From Microstegium vimineum (Eukaryota > Streptophyta > Magnoliopsida > Poales > Poaceae): a stretch of DNA of 64,000 bases. Positions 48,505 to 59,279 of this stretch are shown here, piece after piece. Location: assembly GCA_022036555.1 (NCBI GenBank), contig CM039133.1:12413765-12477764 (forward strand), given 5' to 3'. Under the pieces are notes generated by a model. That model was not told the DNA's origin. It did not search any database and worked only from the letters and a program-made list of their open reading frames with translations. The number at the start of each line of letters is the position of its first letter. Position 1 is the stretch's first letter. The position numbers and the translations under genes were made by a program.

Positions 48505-50229
48505 AGTTGGCGGTCAGTGTACGGCTGGACGACACGCGCTGTCACTGTCCGTGCCGAGAACGTGTACGAGCTCTGTCACGAGCTTGTTGTATATATATAG
48601 CAAGAATAAAATGTAAGGCTGGATCAGACGTGTAGGCATGTATGCATGCGTCGTCCTAAAGCTCTCGACCTCTCGTACATGGGCTTTATAATATGTACCA
48701 GTGTGTTGCTATATTATACTACTTGTAATCACTTAATGTAACATATGCATGCTTACATGCACCCGTGAATGATAAGTAGGTTGTGTGAATTGTCTTTGTT
48801 TTAGTTTTTTGTTTGAAGTCGGATTTTATCGGGTTTTTTAAACATCATGCAGTAGTGGAGCCTGTCAACATGAACTTCCAAACATGCATGTCTCTAATGT
48901 GTGTAACATGACACTATTCCTTCGAGTCTCTAGCTATGGGAGAGTGGCCACGTATTGCGCCTGTGACCAGCTCATTGTTGCCGGTTAGCGGTTACTACTT
49001 TGATTTGCGCAAGCTCTGACCATGCACTGCTGTTCGTCCCCCTCTTGACACCAAGGTCGCCCCAAGTTGCAGCTGTTTCTCTGCTTCTCACATCCGCGCA
49101 TGTCGGACAAGTGGCGAGGAGTGACCTGATGCTAATGTGGTTCCTGCTGCTGCACAACCGATGTCGACACATGTCAATAACAACCCGGCCTTCTGCTCCA
49201 TCGGCGCCAACCTAGCCTCAGGCAAATTCGATCTCCTCAAATTTGCTCATTTTTATACAAAAAGCTGTGAATTGAGATGGTTTTTGTAGTTCAATTGAAA
49301 TAGTAACATGAATGTGATTAGCATTGGATTTGACGTTGTCCCTCTGTATAGTTGAATGACTTGATTTTTTTTTTTGCATCTCTGCAGATAATAGATAATA
49401 TATCCATTGAAGTTTTAGTCTTAGAATATCGATCTTGAACCAAGAGCTGATTTTTTTCAAGTAAAATGATGTGCTTCTGTGATTATTTCTTCATATTACT
49501 CTTTTTGTTGTGTGCCTCCAGCACATAAGGTTCCATCTCCGGCCACTCTCTCTTTTGATTCTTCATGGTGTTGCTCCATTACCATCATCATGGCGTCATT
49601 TTCTTAAAATGAGTGTACGAATTTGTTGTGTTTATTTCTTGTTCTTCCTTCCCTTGAGCGGACAATTTATAATACTATGTAGAGTTTCTATCTAGCTAAC
49701 AGGCTCCCAACTAGGATTGCTTTTTAAATGCCAGGCGAAGGCTTTGTTGTGGTACCCTGGGTGTTGGATACTATTCAGTATCCAAGCCAGCAAGCTTCAC
49801 AATGCACCTAGGTAGTACGGCATTCAAATAAAAAGCATCCCTCGGTTCCAGTAGAAACATGACTTTTTGTATATTAAAAATTAAAAATGAAAATCGGGAC
49901 TGAGATGTGGGATGGGATTGTAACTGTACCTGCTCTTCCGCCCAGCAGTTCTGCCGCTAATTAACAATACGAGGGCATGTGTTTCAGTGACATTTGGACC
50001 GAAGAATATGGGTGCCAGTCTAATATAATTAGCCTAACTTTGACCGAATTCATAGTGAATAGTATTAACATTTATGTCTCCAATTAGGTTTACTATAAAA
50101 ATATAATTCATAATTTTATAGTATTTATTTTGTATCATAAAATATTAGTACTTCTTTATATAATATTGGTAAAACTTCAAATCCTTTGACTCTTCAAAGG
50201 ATGAGAATCACATCCTATGGAGGTATAGG
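48505..50229. other. BURP 3' flank and intergenic spacer
   Basis: The first roughly 150 bp are the likely BURP 3' UTR. The rest is AT-rich with no credible gene. A stretch near 50040-50175 resembles the interior of Stowaway-like MITEs, but no ends could be placed. Confidence 0.4.
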
Positions 50230-50695
50230 AAGTGCAATACTGATGACCAAGTGTTGCATTGTTCATCCCAGACATGTTACTTTTATCCTACTGATCACTA
50301 TGATGCGATAGTAATTCAACCTAGTACGAGTGGAACCGTTGATTCACACAATTGATCATTGTGTTTGGTTGAAAAGCTAGTGGCGCGAAGGTACAGTGTG
50401 TCGGATTATGACTGAACACCTCTAAGTCAGAATCCAAGCTAGCAATCGGCCTCTGTCCGCTGCTCGCCCCGACCCACATTAGAGCGTTCGCGCCCCAAAG
50501 GCCTATGTCATTGGCTTAGCTCGCCCGGCCGACGCTCCGCGGCGGGCTGCCTCGGAGCTCCATTCCCAATGGGCGGTGAGCTGAATCCTTTGCAGACGAC
50601 TTAAAATGCGATGGAGCATTGTAAGTGGCAGAGTAGCCTTGCTGCCACGATCTACTGAGATCCAGACCTACATCGCATGGATTCGTCCCTCCCCC
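50230..50695 (+). rRNA. 25S rRNA 3'-end fragment (rDNA remnant 1, degenerate)
   Basis: The text follows the plant 25S 3' end: TAGTAATTCAACCTAGTACG, GGATTATGACTGAAC, CTCTAAGTCAGAATCCAAGC, and GGATTCGTCCCTCCCCC at the end. An internal stretch is missing near 50270, and many C-to-T type changes are present (for example TGAACACC where TGAACGCC is usual). It is a pseudogene, not a working rRNA gene. Confidence 0.85.
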
Positions 50696-53049
50696 TCCAC
50701 TCCTCGTTTCCCGGTCAGGGTCAAGCCCTGCGTGACTGCGGCAAACCCTTTAGAATGTCGTCTCTGAGCTAAGGCAAGGCAACCAAACCAGCCCATAAAA
50801 TGGCTAAATCACCGGGACAAGGTCGGCGGTTCGCCCAGGTGGCAGGGTTCAAAAACAAGGTTTCCACCCTGGCGGTGGGGCTAAAATAGTGGTTCGCCCT
50901 GTCGAAATGGCGAAAAAACAACATTTCGCCCTGTCGAGATTGCTTAAACAACAACACTTCGCCCAGGCGACCATGGACAACCCAAGTGCCTCGGCCGATG
51001 TTGGTGGTGAACAGAGATAGCGGTTTGCCCTGACGAAATGGCTGAAAAACAACACTTCGTCTTGGCGACGGGGCTGAAAAACTGGGGTTAGCCCAGGAGG
51101 CTGTAGACTTTCCAAGTCACTGGGCCGACTTCGCCCGTGGGGCGGAAACAGTGGTTCACCCATGCGACAGTACCGAAAAACACAAGTTCCCTCTGGCGGT
51201 GGGGCTAAAAAAACAGGGGTTTCGTCGTGGACGGCCAAAGTCACCATCCGACTATGGCCGTCGTAGCATACACATCGGTCCGCCTTGTCGAAATGCCTAA
51301 AAAACAGTAGTTTGCCCTGACGGCGAGGCTGAAAAATAGCGGGTTCGCCTAGGCATGAAAACAATGGTCTCCCATAGGCACCCGTAGATAGCCACGCTTA
51401 CACGACTTAGGTGCTGCCACACCACACACCATAGGGGCCAAGCATGCACTTGAGTATGCATACATTGGCGATGATGGCCAAGTCGAATTGCGATGTGTGT
51501 ATGCATAGCTGGTTGGATGGATGGATGGATCCCGAAGAGCGGCTCAAGGGAGAAGGACAAGACCATGCATTACGCCTCACGAGGCCACGCAAACGGGCCA
51601 AGGGAGAAGGAAAACGTGAAATCGGGTGAAAACGGCTCACGACGGCCCCACAACATGCCACGGGAGGCTGAAACAGGCCAAAATACATGCTAAGCAATGT
51701 GAAAACGGGCCACAACGGGCCCCATTACGTGGTCCAAAATGTGCTAGTCGGTCTATGCCAAGGGCACGGCAAAAAACAAGTGAGGAGGCGCAAACAATGG
51801 GCCAAAACAGACAAAAACGACCCACAAATAGGCCCAAACGGGCCACAGATGTCCCGCGAAACCCAAACCCATCGGGGAGGCCTGTGGGGCTCAGTGGACC
51901 TGTCTGTGGGGACCCACAGAAAAAGTCCAAGGTTCGGTACATCTCTAAAAAACAACGACTTTCGTGTGCCTCGTTAGCGAAAACCAGCGTTTCTGGCCAA
52001 AACTGAGGAAAATTGGATATCACGTGAATTTCCTGGCATCGTCAAAACTGTGCACCCCACAGGGTTGAAAACTACGGGAACTCCAGGGAGGGGGGATGCC
52101 TCTCAGGTATATTAGGAGATGAGGGTGCGGTTGGCTGAGAAACCACGTAAAATGCTGCGAAACCACTAGTTTTTGGAGTGTTTCCACAAGGACTTCTCCA
52201 CCGGGTCTTGTCACCTCGACGACCTCTATGGTCGGCCGACAGCCTACCATGGCCAGCTTCGGCTAGCTGCCTGGCCAACGTGTGGCCATGACCGACTATG
52301 GCTACAGTTTGCTAGCCAGACACCTTGGATGAGTGACTACACGCCTTTGACCCGTTGTTGGATAGGTTAGCCTCCATGACCGACATGTAGCCTAAAGTGG
52401 CCTGCTTTGGTAGGCTGCTGGCTGCCATGGTTGGCAAGCGTGAGGCCATGACCGACTAGGTGACTATGGCTATGGTTCGCCGACCGGATGAGTGGGATGA
52501 GGGGTTGAATGCTTTTGGCCCGATGTTGGATACAGTTTGGTTGCTCTCGTGCTTTGTGGACCTTCGATTATCGTCCTCACAAGCAGAGTCACCATGCCTA
52601 GCGCAGAGGGATGCTTTGCATGTCTTAATCGTCGTGGCTACATTGACACATGAGGTGTTTTGGACCCGTGACTGCTTAGAGGACCCCGCCGATGTGCGGC
52701 CAACCCCTGGCGGGCACTTTCTACTTGCTGGATTGACAAGTGCTTGCGTGCTACTACCCGTACCTCGGGAGGTTGCACTCATTACATGCTGCCTTCATCG
52801 AGCGCTCCCTCTGGGTGTGTCTTGTCGGCTCCTGAGCTCTCGTGGCGTTGCCTCATGATGTTGTCCTCCTAGGTTGACACCACCAAGGACACCTCGCTTG
52901 TGCTTTTGGTCGTGGATGCGGCTGACGTTGAAGGCTGAACGGGTGTTAGCCTCCTGAGCCTACAAACTTAGTCCGTTTGGAAACAATGACAACTAGCACG
53001 GTCGATGCCTCATGTGGAGGTCGTTGCTGGCTCGTCGATGAGGACATGC
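50696..53049 (+). repeat. rDNA intergenic spacer and external spacer remnant 1
   Basis: It lies between a 25S end and an 18S start, as in an rDNA unit. From about 50780 to 51370 it has 120-130 bp subrepeats built of GTTCGCCCTG, GGCTGAAAAAC and GCCCAAGTCACCGGG-like modules. A non-repeated part and a motif TATATTAGGA at 52108 follow, the position expected of the polymerase I start about 940 bp before the 18S. Apparent ORFs here (for example 51297-52023) are by-products of the repeats. Confidence 0.65.
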
Positions 53050-53190
53050 TACCTGGTTGATCCTTCGAACTATGCAACTGTGAATGTCTCATTAAATCAG
53101 TTATAGTTTGTTTGATGGTACGTGCTACTCGGATAACCATAGTAATTATAGAGCTAATACGTGCATCAAACCCCAACTTCTGAGAGGGGC
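53050..53190 (+). rRNA. 18S rRNA 5'-end fragment 1, internally deleted
   Basis: It starts TACCTGGTTGATCC like plant 18S rRNA. It then jumps to the segment around TCATTAAATCAGTTATAGTT and ends after the ACTTCTGAGAGGGGC region. About 70 bp between the first 14 bases and TTCGAACT are missing. It is a pseudogene. Confidence 0.85.
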
Positions 53191-53241
53191 AATGGGGGTT
53201 GCACATATCATGAACTCAGCCATCAAACATTGTCACTGCAG

Positions 53242-54229
53242 GTGAAGAAGCTTGGGTTCGGGACCTTTCTGAAACTAAAATTAAAGATGTAGGGAAAAAC
53301 CTAAACAAGAACTTGTAGGTTCTCTTTTGAGACTAATACACCTCGAAGATGGCCAAATTGCAATACGTATTGGGCCAGGTGTGATTTTATACATCACACC
53401 TGAAGTGATATTTTAAGCTTCTGGGACTACCGTGTGGCAAGAATGGCCCACTGACTTACAAGATGCAGTAACATGAACAATATGCGAAGTTGCGTACTGA
53501 ACTTGGTAGGGCAAAGGGTGAAGCTTTGACAATGGATATTTTGAAGGAGATAATGCAAAAAGTTGAAGATCAAATGTTTTTCCTTATACTAATTACCAGA
53601 TTTCTGCTGCCTATGACTACCAATAAAGTCAATGTACATGCAATGATGTACACTCAGGACATGACCATCATTGGTGACTTCGACTAGTGTGCTATTGTCT
53701 ATGTACACTCAGGACATGACAAAGGGTTGCCAGTTTTAAACTCCAATCAAGCATGTCACTGCTAACATTTTCATAGACAATAGCACACCAATCAAAGTCA
53801 CCAATGATGGTCATGTCCTAAGTGTACATCATTGCATGTACATTGACTTTATTGGTAGTCGCAGGCAGCAGAAATCTGGTAATTAGTATAGGAAAAAAAA
53901 TGATCTTCAACTTTTTGCATTATCTCCTTGAAAATCTCCATTGTCAAAGCTTCACCCTTTGCCCTACCAAGTTCACTACGCAATTTCGCATATTCTTCAT
54001 GTTGTTACATCTTGTAAGTCAGCGGGCCATTCTTGCCACGCGGTAGGCCGAGAAGCTTAAATATCACTTCAGGTGTGATGTATAAAATCATACCTTGCCA
54101 AATACATATTGCATTTCGGCCATCTTCGAGGTGTATTAGTCTCAAAAGACAACATGTATGTTCTCGTTTAGTTTTTTCTTCCATCTTCAGTTTCAGTTTT
54201 AGAAAGGTCCCGAAACCAAGCTTCTTCAC
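53242..54229. repeat. Large inverted duplication (arms about 460 bp, 68-bp spacer) of a transposon gene fragment
   Basis: The arms are 53242-53703 and 53772-54229. Read toward the spacer, both encode the same degraded protein piece: LGFGTFLKLKLKM, then LYITPEVIF, a coiled coil, and a tail ending in TIIGDFD followed by a stop. It resembles the N-terminal mobile-domain or DUF1985-like segment that accompanies Ulp1 genes in plant Mutator-like elements; the name is tentative. A transcript through both arms would form a long hairpin. Confidence 0.75.
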
Positions 54230-54289
54230 ATCCTCAAGATCTGTGCCACAAGCTTTCCTAGCGCTTGCAGCACATCCAGAGGCGTACAA

Positions 54290-54731
54290 CCAATCTTGAA
54301 ACCAACACCACCTCCATTCTGATCATTCTCATCTTCTGATGACCCCCCTTGGCATTTGGATTGTCTGACTTCTTTTTGAGGCAGGTCCTCTATATCCCTA
54401 TAAAAACAATGGTAATTCATCTTGACTGTGATCATCATCATCGTTTATCTCAAGTGACAATGTTTGATGACTGAATGGTAACCAATAACTTTCTACATAT
54501 ATTTAGCATGACGGTTCTAATCCATTGTTCTTCGAGATCTATGAAATACACCAATACACAACAAAGGAGAAGCTCAGTGCGCATCTTCCTGATATGTACG
54601 TGTAACCCCCCATCATGTTATTATTTATAGACTTATGTCTTTCTCTTAACATCCCTAAAACAATAACCAGAAGGTCCTGGTAGCCGATAAGAATTAAATA
54701 TTGAGACTTAGGATGCTAATCTAACAAATGT
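54290..54731. other. Spacer between the inverted duplication and rDNA remnant 2
   Basis: The minus-strand mobile-domain-like frame (from 54289) lies in the right arm of the inverted duplication. Beyond 54445 the sequence is AT-rich with no recognised feature. Confidence 0.4.
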
Positions 54732-54913
54732 GCCCCTTCCAGAATTTAGGGTTTGATGCATGTTTAACTCTAGAATGACTACGGTTATCCGAGTACCATG
54801 TAACATTCAATAAACTATAACTGATTTAATGAGTCATTCGTAGTTTCATATTCTAATTAGTTCATACTTGCCCATGCATGGCTTAATCTTTGAGACAAGC
54901 AAATGACTACTGG
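54732..54913 (-). rRNA. 18S rRNA 5'-region fragment 2, inverted
   Basis: On the minus strand this is 18S sequence running from about CCAGTAGTCATTTGCTTGTC through GCATGGGCAAGTATGAACTA and TCATTAAATCAGTTATAGTT to the CTGGAAGGGGC region. It is in the opposite orientation to the rDNA fragments around it and carries many substitutions. Confidence 0.8.
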
Positions 54914-55046
54914 CGGGCCCGTGCCATTGGCTCAGCTCGCTCGGCCAACGCGTCACGACGGGCTGCCTTCAAGCTCTCTTCCCAATGGGGGGCAGGCTGA
55001 ATCCTTTAAGATCTAGCCCTACATCACATGGATTTGTCCCTCCCCC
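54914..55046 (+). rRNA. 25S rRNA 3'-end fragment 2
   Basis: It starts abruptly in CGGGCCCGTGCCATTGGCT, directly abutting the inverted 18S piece, and ends GGATTTGTCCCTCCCCCC. A stretch present in remnant 1 (between GAATCCTTT and AGATC) is deleted. Confidence 0.8.
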
Positions 55047-56140
55047 CCTCTACTCCCTGTTTCCCGGTCAGGCTCAATCCCCACATGACTGCAACAGACC
55101 CTTGCAAATGGCGTCTCTGAGCTAAGGCAAGGCAACTAGCCCACAAAATGGCCAAGTCACCGGGACAAGGCATCCTCCTAAGGGGCATGTTGGGCAAAAA
55201 TTGGAGTCCACTGGGCATCCCAACTAAAAAACAATAGTTCTCCCTAGTGGCCGTGGATCGCCCAAGTCACTTGGCTGACTATGACGATGTAGCAGAAATA
55301 GTGGTTCACCCTGCCAAAATGACTAAAAAACAATAGTTTGCCTTGGTGGTGCGGCTGAAAAATAGGGGTTCACCCACGGGGCCGTGGACTGCCCAAGTCA
55401 TCGAGCCGACGTTGGCAACATAGCAGAGACAGCGGTTCGCCATGACCAAATGGCTGAAAAACAGCAGTTCGCCCTGGCGGCGGGGCTAAAAAAAGGGGTT
55501 TCACCATGGACCGCCCAAGTCACCGGGCCAACGATGCCAGCTGGGAGGAAACAACGGTTTGCCCTGGCGCCATGGCTGAAAACAGCAGTTCGCCTTAGCG
55601 ACAGGGCTGAAAAACAGTAGTTCGCCCCGACGCAAAAACAACAATCCGCCCATAGGTTCTCGTAGATAGTCGTTCTTCGGTCACATGCGTACGCAGGCTT
55701 AGGTGCTACCGTACCACACGTCATAGAGGCCAAGCATGCACCTACATACATTGGTAAAGATGACCAAGTTGGATTGTCATGGGTGTATGCATAGCTGGTT
55801 GGTTGGTTGGATGGATGGATGGCGAGGAGCGGCTCAAGGGAGAAGGAAAATACCACACATTATGCCTCACAAGGCCATAAAAAATGGGTCAAGGGACAAG
55901 AACAGCGTAAAACTAGGACAAAAACGACTCGCACACAGTAAAAATGGCTCGCGACGGCCCCACAACGGGCCACGAGAGGTCGGAATGGGCCAAAATACAA
56001 GCTAAGTGATGCAAAAATAGGCCACAACAAGCCCCATCACGTTGTCCAAAACACGCTAGTCGGTCTATGCCAAGGCCACGGTGAAAAACAAGTGAGGAGG
56101 CGCAAACAACAGGCCAAAACGGACAAAAACGGGCCACAAC
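55047..56140 (+). repeat. rDNA intergenic spacer remnant 2
   Basis: It has the same modules as remnant 1: subrepeats with GTTCGCCCTG and GCTGAAAAACAG (about 55190-55650), then the GGTTGGATGGATGGATGG and GGCTCAAGGGAGAAGG segments. It breaks off at CGGGCCACAACGG (56140), so neither polymerase I start region nor 18S follows. Confidence 0.65.
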
Positions 56141-57104
56141 GGTATTCATATTTAATAGTCAGAGGTGAATTATTCTTGGATAGATTCTCTCTGATTCTTC
56201 CCCAATTGTATCAAATACTCTTGTATTGGCTATTCCATAACGTAAGATTGTGTTAATTGGTATTCAGTGCCTTTTGATTTGGGAACCCTAAATTGTTTTC
56301 CCAAATCGATTGAGCACCCCCACCATGACTTCCATGGGAGGTGTTCTTTGTGTCACCGTGAGCTACATGCCTTGGCCCCTGTCGGATGCAGTTGTGCTCC
56401 AAGTGTTTAGACCATATGGTGGCAACAAGGTGTTAATAATGGAGAGGACAAGTTCTATGGTGGCTTACATCTTATTCAACCCAAGACATGATGCGTCTGA
56501 AGCTCAAAGAGTCCTCGGACATTGCATCTATGATAACTGTTGTTGGTTAGATGTCGTCCACCTCTGCCACCTCATCATTCGTGTCTACGCCGCCCGCGCA
56601 GGCCACGTCTGCGTTCACGTCCATGACCTCATCTCCAAGTAGTACAACATCGACTGCGAAAACATTTTCCAAGGATGTCTTCATTAATCAAGAACGAAAG
56701 TTGGGGCCTCAAAGACGATCAGATATCATCCTAGTCTCAACCATAAATGGTGCCGGCCTAGGATCGGCGGATGTTGCTTATAGGACTCCTACGACATCTT
56801 ATGAGAAATCAAAGTCTTTGGGTCCTTCAACAACCAATGCAGACCGATGATTGTTGAGTTAATTAGCTTATATGTTCCGAAGTTGGGTTATTCTAGTATC
56901 CGCCACAAGGTGATTGATGTCAAGAAAACCTTTAAAGCAGCTCTCAACCGCACACACATTGTTGCAACCGAAGCCCCACCTAATATAGCTCCTGATGTTT
57001 TAAGCACGACTGCTCATAATTTTATGGAAAAATATGAGTGCTCAATGTTTAAGGAGGGCCAACCTTATTCTAAGATGGTTAATAATGTTTTATCAAACAT
57101 GTAA
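56141..57104 (+). pseudogene. Degenerate RRM-like coding fragment, probably transposon-borne
   Basis: The frame from 56310 contains LCVTVSYMPWPLSDAVVLQV, FRPYGGNKV and ASEAQRVLGHCIYDNCCWLD, which read like an RNA-recognition motif of the polypyrimidine-tract-binding type. The frame then fails; a further open stretch at 56847-57104 is of unknown nature. A TTGGTATTCAGTGCC motif near 56257 resembles a decayed retroelement primer-binding site. Confidence 0.4.
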
Positions 57105-57122
57105 AATGGCCTGGCATACAAA

Positions 57123-57581
57123 GTGAACTTTGCTAAGCTGATATACGAGCTAGCAATAAAGCAGATGAACAAATTGATCTCTGAAGCAATGAAAATATGT
57201 ACACATAAAAATGATTTGAAGCTAGTCAAGGAACATAGGACGAACAAAAGGCTGAAGGAGAGGATTAAAGTGATGGAGCAACCAAAAAAATACCACTGGT
57301 CCTGCAAATGTAGTTCATTTTGGCGCATGTTACTTGAGGTGGTGTTTGGCATAGAACTTGTCACAAGTGCAGCAGAGGACTTGTGTATTGATGGTGAGAA
57401 TATACTGAGTGATAGCATGTTTGCTCTCAGGAAATCTGTAGAGCTGAGTACTTTCTCACCTGACAAAGCAGAGTCAGTGGCTGCTGGAGGAAGTACTCTC
57501 CTCCCAGTCTATTCACCTGTGGAAATAGCGGAATCAGCCAGTGAAGACAACATGTCGGAAGATTCACAACAAAATGAGTAG
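57123..57581 (+). pseudogene. Fragment of the Ulp1-associated transposon gene, plus-strand copy
   Basis: A 152-codon frame rich in Lys/Glu ends in a Ser/Glu-rich tail. Its last third (57395-57581) is also present, inverted, at 57622-57813, so it is a rearranged piece of the same gene found on the minus strand to its right. Function unknown. Confidence 0.45.
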
Positions 57582-57813
57582 CAGTGAGTACTTTTTTGCC
57601 TATGGAATTTTGTTTATTTATTACTCACTGTTGCTCATTTTGTGGTGAATCTTCGGGCATGTTGTCTTCACTGGCTAATTCTGCTGTTTCCGCAGGTGTA
57701 GACTGGGAGGAGAGTACTTCCTCTAGCAGTCGCCGACTCTGGTTTGTCAGGTGAGAAAGTACTCAGCTCTACAAATTTCCTAAGAGCAAACATGTTATCA
57801 CACAGTATGCTCA
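57395..57813. repeat. Inverted duplication, arms about 195 bp, 31-bp spacer
   Basis: Arm 57395-57590 is the reverse complement of 57622-57813, with scattered mismatches and short gaps. Both contain the AAAGTACTCAGCTCTAC segment or its complement. The tight spacer would allow a long RNA hairpin if transcribed. Confidence 0.8.
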
Positions 57814-57814
57814 G

Positions 57815-59030
57815 CTTTCGGATCTTTCCTGGGTCTCCCACGTCTGGGGTTGGTTGATTCTTTTAACAATTTTGAATAGTAAGTGATACCTTCATCATTG
57901 CTGTTGACACCATCTGCCTCTGCCGTTGAGAAATTAGAATCCTCTTAATCTAATTTACCTTCAACATGTAATTCGTTAGCCTTCTCAGGTAAACCTGCAG
58001 CCTTCTTGGGTCACCCACGTTTGTGCCTGGGTGGTTCGATTGACAATTCTGAAGAGTTAGTGATGCCTTCATCATTTCTGTTGACACCATCTGCCATTTC
58101 TGCCTCTACCGTTGAGAAATCAGAATCTGACTCCTCTGAATCTGATTTACCTTCAACATGTAATTCGTTAGCCTTCTCAGGGAAACCTGCAGCCTTCTTG
58201 GGTCTCCCAAGTTTGTACCTGGGTGGTTCTATTGAGAATTCTGAAGAGTTAGTGAGGGATGCAGCTCTATTGACAATGGAAAATACATTGAAGACATAGC
58301 TTCATCGTTGCTATGTTTACGGTTAACAACATTTTTTTCTTCATGAAAATATAGCTCATTAAAGAGCTTTTTCATATATTCAAATACCTTTTCCTGCAGG
58401 TTTATACACAGATAAGTACTTTAGTTCATCTGTGTGTACTAATGCATTAAAGATACATTACTGACCTCAGTGATGTGTAATATATCATCATCTTCATAGC
58501 CTTCTATTGTCATCAACACACGAAAACCACAATCAAAGAAATTTGATTGTTGGTTGACCACCATCATAGTAGGTTCAAAAGACGATACTCTCCACTTAGA
58601 TTTTAAAAGTTTTACTAGTTCCTCAAGCTGCAATAAAATTCATAAGTAAGAATACAAGGCATGTGTTTTAAAGGAACCTTTTTAGGTTAGTATATTACCA
58701 TAGTATTGACTTCCTGTTGTCTCATATCAGCCACAGTGGACTCCATGGAGTAAAAAATCTCAACTGAGCCCGCCTCAAGGTCCACCACTACCAAAATCCA
58801 GTGGATGTCGCCAATGTTTCAATGGGATAAAGTACTGGAGAAGGAAAAAAATTCAAGCAATAAGATAAGGTAACTGAACGAAAACATATAATACAAATAC
58901 AGGCTAGCTGGTCACTGCACATTATTCTTTCAATTATTCTAGGAATACAAGTGTTTTTACTGATCAAGCGACTATATATGACCTGCATGGCCTTGTTTGG
59001 ATATATCGGATCGATCATGAGAATATCCAT
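57815..59030 (-). pseudogene. Ulp1-like (C48) cysteine protease with AT-hook tail, transposon type
   Basis: On the minus strand several exons can be linked. A short exon ends near 58982. One from about 58826 to 58701 carries a GDIHWILVVVDLEAG segment with the catalytic His. After a GT-AG intron (about 58629-58700), the next runs to about 58467 with NQQSNFFDCG, the Gln and Cys of the C48 site. The last exon, from about 58398, carries GRPKK-type AT-hooks at about 58200-58235, 57995-58030 and 57818-57850, in near-identical repeats of about 190 bp. Ulp1-like domains are known in plant Mutator-like (Kaonashi) elements. A frameshift before the His and TGA in the second AT-hook show it is broken. 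Confidence 0.65.
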
Positions 59031-59279
59031 CTAAAATGCTCCTTTGCTAGCTCAAGGTCAACGAGTTGCCGCTTCTTATGTATCTAAATATGCGCTGACC
59101 AACCGCATACGCGTTGTTAGCATATAAGAAAGTAAGAACTAAGCTGATTAAGCTATCTACGAGATATATATATATATATATTAATAAACACCTACCTCTA
59201 CTTCAAATAGAACTAATTAGTAAGACACAACTTGACTCTTTTGTACTGTTTTCTGAGTGTGTACTACTAAATTTTCTGG

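Noticed and set aside
47826..48545. Minus-strand ORFs of 101-130 codons in the BURP exon
   Set aside because: They are GC-rich shadow frames of the BURP domain on the plus strand.
51297..52023. Several ORFs of 90-130 codons on both strands
   Set aside because: They fall in rDNA spacer subrepeats and flanking spacer, overlap each other on opposite strands and lack domains.
59166..59181. TA dinucleotide run as a promoter
   Set aside because: It is a simple microsatellite with no gene placed correctly downstream.
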